A stretch of 5,309 nucleotides of DNA from Pseudomonadota bacterium (lineage in GTDB: Bacteria > Pseudomonadota > Alphaproteobacteria > Rhizobiales > Rhizobiaceae): positions 1-5,309 of the forward strand of contig JAEYTV010000306.1 in assembly GCA_023433855.1 (NCBI GenBank). Direction: 5' to 3'. A program made the translations under genes and the position numbers. The notes under the pieces were generated by a model, which worked only from the letters and a program-made list of their open reading frames with translations, had not been told where the DNA came from and made no database searches. Below are positions 1-5,142 of this stretch, piece by piece (position 1 is the stretch's first letter; each line of letters begins with the position of its first letter).

Positions 1-412
1 GGGCATAGATCAGGATCAGCGGGGCGATCGCGACGATCGGCGTTACCTGCAGGATGACGGTGATCGGGTAGAAGGCCGTCTCGATCCACTTCGACTGGAC
101 GAGGAAGATGGCGATACCGACGCCACCGACAAGCGCCAGTGCCAACGCTTCCATGGTGATCTGCGTCGTGACCCAGAGCGCCGGCCACAGCGTCCCCCAA
201 TCGTTGTAGAGCGAGCCGGCCACGGCAAGCGGGCCCGGCAGGATGTAGGGCGGAATGTCGTTGATCGCGATAATCGCCTGCCAGAGCAGGATTATCCCGA
301 GGACGACACCGATCGGGATGAGGGTCCGCAACAGGGTGTCGCGATTGTGAAGCAAGACGCCGGACCGGGCGGCGTGGGTGTCGGCAGCGTCTTCGATCCT
401 GGTCGGCGTCAT
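1..412 (-). CDS. ABC importer permease, N-terminal part (TauC/SsuC/ThiX-like), cut by the window edge
   Basis: This is the inner-membrane channel subunit of the importer encoded by the next two genes. I translated 137 codons from the ATG at 412-410; the frame is open to the window edge, so roughly the second half of a typical protein of about 250-280 residues is missing. After a polar N-terminus there are hydrophobic spans at about residues 30-50, 85-105 and 114-137. The motif LPGPLAV (58-64) matches the LP-x-P segment common in nitrate/taurine/sulfonate/thiamine-precursor type permeases (BPD_transp_1 family). The TPIVAIAPLILIYA stretch at the edge is the usual lead-in to the cytoplasmic coupling region. 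The start codon shares one base with the ATPase stop (TGATG), which implies translational coupling. Family assignment is firm; the substrate cannot be told from this fragment. Confidence 0.93.
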   Translation of the reverse strand, partial: MTPTRIEDAADTHAARSGVLLHNRDTLLRTLIPIGVVLGIILLWQAIIAINDIPPYILPGPLAVAGSLYNDWGTLWPALWVTTQITMEALALALVGGVGIAIFLVQSKWIETAFYPITVILQVTPIVAIAPLILIYA

Positions 413-1234
413 CAGTGTTCCTCCCCGCCAATCGCCTCGAGCAGCATGTTCGAGACCTTTTCGCAGGCCTGGCGATAATCTTCCGAGGTGCGGTAGTGGG
501 CGTCGCGGCTCATGCTGGTGACCAGCGGAAAGTCCGCGTGGACCCGGCCCGGCCGCGCCCTCATCACCACGATCCGGTTGGAGAGATAAGCGGATTCGAA
601 AACCGAATGGGTGACAAAAATGACCGTAATTCCGGTGTCGCGCCAGAGCCGCAGCACATCGTCGTTCAGCCTTTGGCGGGTGATCTCGTCCAGCGCGGCG
701 AAAGGCTCATCCATCAGGAGCAGCTTCGGCTTGGTGACCAGTGCCCGGGCAATCGAAACGCGCATCCTCATGCCGCCGGACAACTCGCGCGGATACGCGT
801 CGGCGAAATCCTGCAGTCCAACCGTCGCAAGAGCCTTCATGATCGGTTCACGGGCAGCCGCCTTGGAAATGCCACGCAGCTTCAGGGGCAGGTGAACGTT
901 TCCGAAAACAGTCTGCCAGGGCATCAAAGGTTGGTTCCTGGAAGACGAAGGAGATATCCCCTTCGGGCAGGCCGCGGGAGTTGATACGGGAACTTGGCCA
1001 GTCGATCGTGCCGCTGGAGACGTCTCCGAGGCCGGCGATGATCCTCAGTGCCGTAGATTTGCCGCAGCCCGAGGGGCCAAGCAGGCTGACGAATGCCCCA
1101 CCCTCCACCGTCAGCGACATGTCGGACAAGGCGAGCGTCCCGCTGGAGAACTGTTTGGACACGTTGTGCATGACGACCAGGGGGCGTTTGCGGGTGTCTC
1201 CGGGCGCTGGCATCAGCGGTGCTTGGGCGGTCAT
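412..1234 (-). pseudogene. ABC importer ATPase (TauB/SsuB/ThiZ-like), interrupted by a +1-base frameshift
   Basis: This is the nucleotide-binding subunit that would power the importer from the cytoplasmic face. From the ATG at 1234 the frame gives a normal N-terminus with Walker A GPSGCGKST (residues 53-61) and the Q-loop FQEPT (98-102). It then leaves the family pattern and stops at 850-848. The rest is intact one frame over, from 927 to 412: LMPWQTVFGNV, signature LSGGM (151-155 in a joined protein), Walker B LLLMDEP (from 171), D-loop ALD (180-182) and the switch histidine in VTHS (His209). Removing one base from the AAA run at 926-928 (TTT on the coding strand) joins the halves into a 273-residue ATPase of ordinary length, with EPTLMPWQTV as expected. 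All motifs are otherwise preserved, so this is either a very recent mutation or a sequencing error. The start has a weak AAGG ribosome site. The stop overlaps the permease start. Confidence 0.93.
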
Positions 1235-1272
1235 GTCAGCCTTGGGTAATGCGAGAAAATCTGCCCGCGGTC

Positions 1273-1303
1273 CGGCCGTTCACCTTCCGGTGAGGGTCGG
1301 CCG
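1273..1303 (-). repeat. Hairpin between binding-protein and ATPase genes
   Basis: In the minus-strand transcript an inner stem TCACC/GGTGA closes on a GGAA loop, which fits the GNRA tetraloop pattern. Outside it, an outer CGGCC/GGCCG pair is separated by an unequal internal loop. It lies in the 83-nt gap just after the binding-protein stop and before the ATPase start. Such intercistronic hairpins commonly protect or attenuate binding-protein mRNA so that this subunit is made in excess. There is no U-run, so it is not a classical terminator. The function is inferred; the pairing is visible. Confidence 0.5.
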
Positions 1304-1317
1304 AGGGCCTGTCCAGA

Positions 1318-2334
1318 TCATTTCTTCAATGCCATTCCGGTACCCTTGCAGACGAACTGCGTCGAATAGGCCTTCTTGTACTCGAGATCGGCGGGCTGCA
1401 CGCCGATCGCCACCAGCGAGTCGAAAAACTTCTTGTAACGATCATCCGTGATGCAGCCGATGCCCTTCTCCGCCGCGTCGCCGGATTCAACAATCCCGTA
1501 TTCCTTCATCTTGGCGATCGAATATGCGATCTGGCCATCCGTCATCTCCGGATTGTCCTTCTTGATCAGGTCATTGGCGGCCTTGTTGTCACCGTAGAGG
1601 TAGTTGTACCAGCCTTCGATGGAGGCATCGACGAAGCGTTGCACCACGTCCGGCTTGGTCTCGATCATCTGCTGCGTGGTGGTGATCATCGTGGAATAGG
1701 AACCATAACCGGCATCCGCGATCAGGAACACTTTCGGAGCCCAGCCGGCCTGGTTCTCGATCTCGTAGGGTTCGGATGTCAGATATCCCTGCTGGGCGGA
1801 TTTCTTGTCGGCGATGAAGGGCGCGGGATTGAACGTGTAGGGCTTGTACTGTTCGTCGCGAAAGCCCTCGAAGTTCTTCTTCATCCATTCGAAATAGGTG
1901 ACGTAACCCTCCTTGCCCATGAAGATCGTGTCGAGCTTGGCGAGGTCTGCGAAGGTCTCGACGCCGGCCTCCGGATGAGCCAGAAGAACCTGTGGGTCCT
2001 TCTGGAAGATCGATGCCACGCTGACGAGCGGAATGCCCTGCTTGACGGCATCCATGTCGCCCAGCGGGCCACCCATGTAGAAATCGACCTTTCCGGCGAT
2101 CAGAAGTGCGCGGTTGGCGGCATTCGGGCCGCCCTGCACGATGTTGACCTTCAGGCCGTGCTTCTCGTAGGTGCCGTCAGCCACCGCCTGGTAGAACCCG
2201 CCATGCTCAGCCTGCGCAAGCCAGTTGGTGCCGTAGGAAACCTCGTCGAGTGCCGCAGCCGGCTGCGCTGCCGTCGCCATCGCGAGAAGCCCAAGCGAGG
2301 CGGCGAAGGTCTTCATCGTCAGTGTGCTAGCCAT
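1318..2334 (-). CDS. Periplasmic substrate-binding protein, NMT1/THI5-like ABC importer
   Basis: A 338-residue secreted solute-binding protein that would deliver ligand to the importer. The N-terminus MASTLTMKTFAASLG is followed by an alanine-rich hydrophobic stretch and a likely signal-peptidase site after residue 28 (PAAA before LDEV). The mature start resembles the NMT1/THI5 family (thiamine-pyrimidine, nitrate and sulfonate binders): SYGTNW near the N-terminus, GGFYQAVADGTYEKHGLKVNIVQGG, then a domain with DFYMGGPLGDMDAVKQGIP. The length fits the family. I chose the ATG at 2334 because AGGGGA lies 10 nt upstream; an in-frame ATG at 2316 would also leave a signal peptide, and the frame is open upstream to 2457. 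The only two cysteines (294 and 329, both near the C-terminus) could form a disulfide. It is first in the operon, ahead of the ATPase and permease. A pyrimidine-like or other N-heterocyclic ligand is a guess from the family and the neighbouring creatininase. Confidence 0.94.
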   Translation of the reverse strand: MASTLTMKTFAASLGLLAMATAAQPAAALDEVSYGTNWLAQAEHGGFYQAVADGTYEKHGLKVNIVQGGPNAANRALLIAGKVDFYMGGPLGDMDAVKQGIPLVSVASIFQKDPQVLLAHPEAGVETFADLAKLDTIFMGKEGYVTYFEWMKKNFEGFRDEQYKPYTFNPAPFIADKKSAQQGYLTSEPYEIENQAGWAPKVFLIADAGYGSYSTMITTTQQMIETKPDVVQRFVDASIEGWYNYLYGDNKAANDLIKKDNPEMTDGQIAYSIAKMKEYGIVESGDAAEKGIGCITDDRYKKFFDSLVAIGVQPADLEYKKAYSTQFVCKGTGMALKK

Positions 2335-2344
2335 GTGATTTCGT

Positions 2345-2350
2345 TCCCCT
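2345..2350 (-). promoter_or_regulatory. Ribosome binding site of the binding-protein gene
   Basis: AGGGGA on the minus strand, 10 nt before the ATG at 2334. It is the best Shine-Dalgarno match near the candidate starts and decides for 2334 over the open frame reaching back to 2457. Confidence 0.65.
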
Positions 2351-2392
2351 GCTGAACGTTGTTGGCATCTCTGGATGCGTTCTTTGCCCACA

Positions 2393-2420
2393 TTTGTACG
2401 GTTGCGTCGATCTTTGAAAA
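2393..2420 (-). promoter_or_regulatory. Possible promoter of the importer operon
   Basis: On the minus strand TTTTCA (2420-2415) and TACAAA (2398-2393) are 16 nt apart, each matching four of six positions of the housekeeping -35 and -10 consensus. The -35 part overlaps the repeated GATGCTTTTC motif, which would suit a regulator acting at this promoter. It is a weak match and alternatives cannot be excluded. Confidence 0.3.
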
Positions 2421-2427
2421 GCATCAA
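2416..2427 (+). repeat. Shared 12-mer motif, copy 1 (GAAAAGCATCAA)
   Basis: This 12-mer recurs exactly at 4337-4348 upstream of the creatininase gene, and its first 10 bases recur at 4457-4466. It lies 82-93 nt upstream of the binding-protein start and reads TTGATGCTTTTC along that gene's strand. It is also part of the local inverted repeat TTTGA-N6-TCAAA (2413-2428). It is a candidate operator for the adjacent LysR regulator; the repetition is seen, the role is inferred. Confidence 0.6.
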
Positions 2428-2440
2428 AATTCGTTCACAT

Positions 2441-2459
2441 CGATGCCTTTCCGGCATCG
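2441..2459. promoter_or_regulatory. Perfect inverted repeat with LysR-box shape (T-N11-A)
   Basis: CGATGCC and GGCATCG are exact inverted arms around a 5-nt spacer. Inside, T2444 and A2456 fit the T-N11-A pattern of LysR-type operators (TGCC-N5-GGCA). It lies in the 184-nt gap between the divergent lysR-type gene and the importer operon, where an autoregulatory and activator site is expected. Its left part, GATGCCTTTC, is a one-mismatch inverted copy of the repeated motif at 2416-2425. Other partial repeats nearby are GCATC-N4-GATGC (2365-2378) and an imperfect GATCTGCC/GGCATGATC pair (about 2470-2495). Confidence 0.55.
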
Positions 2460-2518
2460 CTCAGCAAATGATCTGCCAAATTGGGCGGCATGATCAAATA
2501 ATATGCAACGGTGGACGG

Positions 2519-3481
2519 ATGCTGCACTCCAGAAAGCTCGTTTATATCGACGAAATCGCGAAATGTGGCTCGATACGCAAGGCCGCGGCCCGCCTCAACG
2601 TGGCCTCCTCGGCCATCAACCGGCAGATCCTCGCGCTCGAGGAGGAACTGGGAGCCCCGATATTCGAGAGAATGCCGCGTGGGCTCAAGCTGACCGCGGC
2701 GGGCGAACTCTGCATCGAGCACATCCGCGATGTTCTGAAAACCTATGAGAGAATGGAGGCCCGTATCCGCGGTTTGAAGATGCCGCAGGCCGGCAAGGTG
2801 AGCCTGGTCTCGACCGTGGGCCTGGCCGCCGGTCCCCTGCCAGACATCATCGCCCGGTTTGTTGCCGCTCATCCTCGCGTGCGCATCCATCTGCGCAACG
2901 ACGGCCCGTCGAATACCCTGCAGCCGGTGATTTCCGGAGAAGTGGATTTCGGCCTCGGCTTCAATATTCCGGCGACCCCGGGCATTCGGACGCTTGCCAA
3001 CTTCGATATTCCGATCGGTGCGGTCTTGCCTCCGGATCATCATCTGGCCGGTGAGGGCCCTGTCGATCTCGCCGATGTGGTACAGGAGCCCCTGGTGCTG
3101 GCACAGCCGGGGACGAGCCTGCGGAATGTCATCAACCTGGCCCTGTCGCCCCTTTCCGTGGCGGTGGAGCCGGTGGTCGAGTCCAATGCGTCCGAAATGC
3201 TCAAGAAACTCGTGAAGGCTGGCACCGGGCTCACGCTGCTCAACCCGCTCGACGTCCTGCCGGAATGCCGTCGCGGCGAACTGGTGTTCAGGCCGCTCGC
3301 CAACCCGCATGCGCGGCACCAGCAGATGAAGCTGTTTGCACGGTCGCGCACGACGCTCGATACCGCGACAAGCCTGTTCGTCGAGTTCCTTCTTGCGGAA
3401 CTGACGGCAATCGTCGCAGAGCTGCAGGCGAGGGGGCATGTGCCTGCGCAGCCGCAGAACAGGGAAAGTCTGCGGGAATGA
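2519..3481 (+). CDS. LysR-family transcriptional regulator
   Basis: A 320-residue cytoplasmic DNA-binding regulator of ordinary LysR length. The winged helix-turn-helix occupies about residues 1-62: IDEIAKCGSIRKAAARLNV, then SSAINRQILALEEELGAPIFER and the wing LKLTAAGE (56-63). A linker helix follows (about 64-90), and then the two-lobed effector-binding domain, from SLVSTVGLAAGPLPDIIARF to the end, with the usual GEVDFGLGF segment. The ATG at 2519 puts the HTH at the normal distance from the N-terminus. A GGTGGA lies only 3 nt before it, a tight ribosome site; the upstream in-frame ATG at 2468 has no visible site. The gene is divergent from the importer operon and convergent with the creatininase gene (11 nt between stops, no room for a terminator). 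Position and nearby operator-like repeats suggest it controls both neighbours. The effector is unknown. Confidence 0.95.
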   Translation: MLHSRKLVYIDEIAKCGSIRKAAARLNVASSAINRQILALEEELGAPIFERMPRGLKLTAAGELCIEHIRDVLKTYERMEARIRGLKMPQAGKVSLVSTVGLAAGPLPDIIARFVAAHPRVRIHLRNDGPSNTLQPVISGEVDFGLGFNIPATPGIRTLANFDIPIGAVLPPDHHLAGEGPVDLADVVQEPLVLAQPGTSLRNVINLALSPLSVAVEPVVESNASEMLKKLVKAGTGLTLLNPLDVLPECRRGELVFRPLANPHARHQQMKLFARSRTTLDTATSLFVEFLLAELTAIVAELQARGHVPAQPQNRESLRE

Positions 3482-3492
3482 ATCTCGCAATC

Positions 3493-4281
3493 TCAGCGGG
3501 AATAGAGCTCGTCGAGGGGCAAGCGTTCCAGTTCCTTCAGCATCTCGATGAAGCCCGCCACCTGGTGACGGCAGATGAGGGCGCCTTTTTCGGCCGTCCC
3601 CTTCGAAGCGTCACCTACGACGCCATCGGGATTGAGGTCATGCGCCAGCCAGGAAAGGACATGGGGTGGGGCCGGCTGGAAGAACTTGGACCGGCTTTCC
3701 GCCTTGGAGACAAAATTCTGTGCCCTCGCCATCCGCACCAACTCCGGGCGGAAATGGAGCATCAGCGACGTTTCCACCTCGCCGCCGTGGATGCCGTATT
3801 TCTGCTCGTGTTCGCTGATGAGGCCGGCCGGATGGCCGAAGCGGCCCCACTGGGTGCAGACCACCGCCATCTGATGGCGCACCCGCAACTCGCGGCCGAC
3901 GATGCTCATGATGTCGAGGTTGCCGCCATGAGAGTTGACAATCACGAGTTTCCTCACGCCCGCTTCCGCTACCTTGGCGCCGATCGACGTCCACATGGGG
4001 ATGAGCAGTTCGGGACCGAAGGACAAGGTTCCGGGACCAAAGACATGTTCGTTCGCCTTGCCGATCTCCTGCGTCGGCAATACGAGGATGTCGAGGTCCT
4101 CCGGTCTTTGCGCCTTCAACTCGGCAAGCATGCCATTGGCGATCGCAACGTCAGTCGCTATCGGAAGGTGAGGACCATGCTGCTCGGTCGAGGCCAGAGG
4201 CAGGATCGCGATCGTGGTGTCGGACGAAAGGCCGGCGAAATCGAGTGTGTTGAGTTCGTTCCAATAAAACGGCTTGGCCAT
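3493..4281 (-). CDS. Creatininase-family metal-dependent amidohydrolase
   Basis: A 262-residue enzyme matching the creatininase/creatinine amidohydrolase family in length and motifs. Members hydrolyse cyclic or linear amides with divalent metals, and include creatininase, the archaeal formamidopyrimidine deformylase ArfB and the peptidase MftE. Visible metal-site residues are Glu33, His35 and Asp44 in STEQHGPHLPIATD, His118 in NSHGGN (116-121), and the later HGGEVETS (165-172) with Glu168 and Glu170. True Pseudomonas creatininase has a metal-binding glutamate two residues after the equivalent of His118; here that position is Gly120, as in the HGGN type, so creatinine is not a safe substrate call. 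There is no signal peptide, so it is cytoplasmic. The start at 4281 is preceded by GGAAAG 8 nt upstream. Upstream it shares the 12-mer motif with the importer operon, suggesting that the imported compound or a derivative is its substrate. Confidence 0.94.
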   Translation of the reverse strand: MAKPFYWNELNTLDFAGLSSDTTIAILPLASTEQHGPHLPIATDVAIANGMLAELKAQRPEDLDILVLPTQEIGKANEHVFGPGTLSFGPELLIPMWTSIGAKVAEAGVRKLVIVNSHGGNLDIMSIVGRELRVRHQMAVVCTQWGRFGHPAGLISEHEQKYGIHGGEVETSLMLHFRPELVRMARAQNFVSKAESRSKFFQPAPPHVLSWLAHDLNPDGVVGDASKGTAEKGALICRHQVAGFIEMLKELERLPLDELYSR

Positions 4282-4336
4282 GAAATCTGCTTTCCATCCA
4301 TTTTCCCCGCAAGGGTTAGGAGATCGGCTGCATCTG

Positions 4337-4348
4337 GAAAAGCATCAA
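4337..4348 (+). repeat. Shared 12-mer motif, copy 2 (GAAAAGCATCAA)
   Basis: An exact copy of 2416-2427, located 56-67 nt upstream of the creatininase start. It has the same orientation relative to this gene as copy 1 has to the binding-protein gene (TTGATGCTTTTC along the coding strand). The matching placement upstream of two transcription units beside a LysR gene suggests a common operator. Confidence 0.6.
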
Positions 4349-4456
4349 TTTCCGCCCACGGCGGTGCCTTTTTGCGCGCGCAGGAGAGCCGGTCGTGTGC
4401 CAAGCCGGGAAAAAGGCCGATTTCAATAAAATTGCGCTGATCGCCTTAAGTCGGCC

Positions 4457-4466
4457 GAAAAGCATC
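4457..4466 (+). repeat. Shared motif, 10-base copy 3 (GAAAAGCATC)
   Basis: Matches the first 10 bases of copies 1 and 2 in the same orientation, 120 nt from copy 2. It lies 72-81 nt upstream of the transglutaminase-like gene and 176 nt upstream of the creatininase start. It could serve either gene, or be a second contact point for looping. Confidence 0.5.
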
Positions 4467-4537
4467 CCGGCTATGGTTGTGTCATCAAGAGACAAGACGG
4501 CGACAAGCCGATCGGCAACCAGACAGGGTGCAGCGTG

Positions 4538-5089
4538 ATGATCAAGAAACTCGTAGTGTCCGCAGTTGTTCTGACGATCCTTATCTCCGGCAAGGAAGCC
4601 AATGCCGCAGGAGCGGGGGGCTTTGCCCGCGGCCTTTCCTCTGCCGTGACATCTCAGATTGGTACAGCCCAGACCCCGCTCGCCACGCCGGCTTGGGAGC
4701 GAGGTAAAGCGGTGTCCATCCTCACCTTTGCGAAGATGCACGAACTCGCGCGGGTGAATGACGCATTGAACAGTGTCGTGCCGGAACTGGACGCCTATTT
4801 CGACGAACTTGCCGGCGCACCCTGGTCTGCGAATACGAATGCCGCATGCTCCGATTGTGCCCGGCTGAAACGCGACCGCCTGCTTGAACTGGGATGGTCG
4901 GAAAAGGCCATGGAGATAACCTACGCAGTCGATCGGCAGGGCCGCGTGGAGCGCGTTCTGGTCATCGCGACGGCGGAGGGCGAGGTGATCCTCGGCAATG
5001 ACAGCCCGATCATCGCGTTGCCGGGAGAAGAAGGCGGGACGGGGCGGGATGCCCTCCCGGCGGCAGCACCGGGCTATTTCGATATCTGA
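4538..5089 (+). CDS. Secreted transglutaminase-like cysteine peptidase homologue (BTLCP type), probably catalytically inactive
   Basis: A 183-residue protein with a signal peptide: MIKKLVVSAVVLTILISG, then a likely cleavage after ANA (about residue 23). The middle resembles alphaproteobacterial BTLCP/DUF920 proteins: a helix ending ELARVNDALNSVV, a conserved Trp, then SDCARLKRDRLLELGW, AMEITYAVDRQG, VLVIATAEGEVILGN. From memory of the family, active members read GDCEDYALLKR, then GHAVLVV, then VLDN, giving the Cys-His-Asp triad. Here the Cys is kept but the following E-D-Y is missing, the His is replaced (VERVLVI) and the Asp is Gly (ILGN). The FC-x-P-x-EC segment near the N-terminus of many members is also absent. 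A structural or regulatory role, or decay, are both possible. AGGG lies 9 nt before the ATG; a GTG at 4535 is an alternative start. It is divergent from the creatininase gene, and its link to that system is unclear. Confidence 0.75.
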   Translation: MIKKLVVSAVVLTILISGKEANAAGAGGFARGLSSAVTSQIGTAQTPLATPAWERGKAVSILTFAKMHELARVNDALNSVVPELDAYFDELAGAPWSANTNAACSDCARLKRDRLLELGWSEKAMEITYAVDRQGRVERVLVIATAEGEVILGNDSPIIALPGEEGGTGRDALPAAAPGYFDI

Positions 5090-5093
5090 GGCT

Positions 5094-5142
5094 CCCGATG
5101 GCCGAAGTCGGGTCCCCTAGTGGGAAGCCGGCTTTCCCCACT
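5094..5142. terminator. Possible bidirectional terminator between convergent genes
   Basis: Two hairpins lie between and over the ends of the convergent genes: CCCGA/TCGGG with a 9-nt loop (5094-5112), and AGTGGG/CCCACT (5119-5142) around a further AAG/CTT pairing and a CCGG loop, with two bulged bases. The second overlaps the end of the right-hand gene. Neither is followed by a clear T-run, so termination is only a reasonable guess. Confidence 0.35.

Larger units (their letters stand above)
4282..4537. promoter_or_regulatory. Divergent control region between creatininase and transglutaminase-like genes
   Basis: This 256-nt gap holds two copies of the shared motif (4337-4348 and 4457-4466), an extra GCATC at 4330-4334, and a short GC alternation after a T-run (about 4369-4381). 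A small CGGC/GCCG hairpin lies at 4498-4510. TTCAAT and CTTAAG with a 17-nt spacer (about 4420-4449) are a poor candidate promoter for the plus-strand gene. I see no convincing small gene here on either strand. Confidence 0.5.

Noticed and set aside
412..927. The ATPase C-terminal half as a separate gene starting at TTG 927 or ATG 924
   Set aside because: It lacks Walker A and joins exactly to the upstream half by removal of one base; the apparent start is just conserved family sequence (LMPWQ).
923..935. Programmed frameshifting at the ATPase break (the coding strand contains CTTTGA, as in the prfB site)
   Set aside because: The hexamer is out of phase with the zero frame (ACC TTT GAT), there is no in-frame stop at the shift point, and no upstream Shine-Dalgarno-like stimulator is evident. 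A plain indel is simpler.
1639..2355. Plus-strand open frame opposite the binding-protein gene
   Set aside because: The opposite strand encodes a clear secreted solute-binding protein with a signal peptide; this frame has no motif or ribosome site.
2435..3490. Long open frame on the minus strand (about 351 codons) opposite the LysR gene
   Set aside because: It is fully antisense to a clear LysR protein, has an unusual His/Arg/Gln-rich composition and no recognisable motif. It is a GC-rich shadow frame.
3482..3492. A terminator between the convergent LysR and creatininase genes
   Set aside because: Only 11 nt separate the stops and I found no hairpin with a T-run; transcripts may simply overlap.
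3491..3496. CTGAGA on the minus strand, a TPP-riboswitch core motif, of interest because of the THI5-like importer
   Set aside because: It lies at the stop of the creatininase gene, not in a leader, and no accompanying riboswitch core was found. The leader before the binding-protein gene has no such motif.
3265..4440. Long plus-strand open frame (about 391 codons) across the end of the LysR gene and the creatininase gene
   Set aside because: It spans two well-supported genes in other frames and shows no family features.
4316..4741. Minus-strand open frame of 141 codons covering the control region and the start of the transglutaminase-like gene
   Set aside because: Basic, low-information composition, no family match, and it overlaps a protein with a signal peptide and conserved domain text on the other strand.
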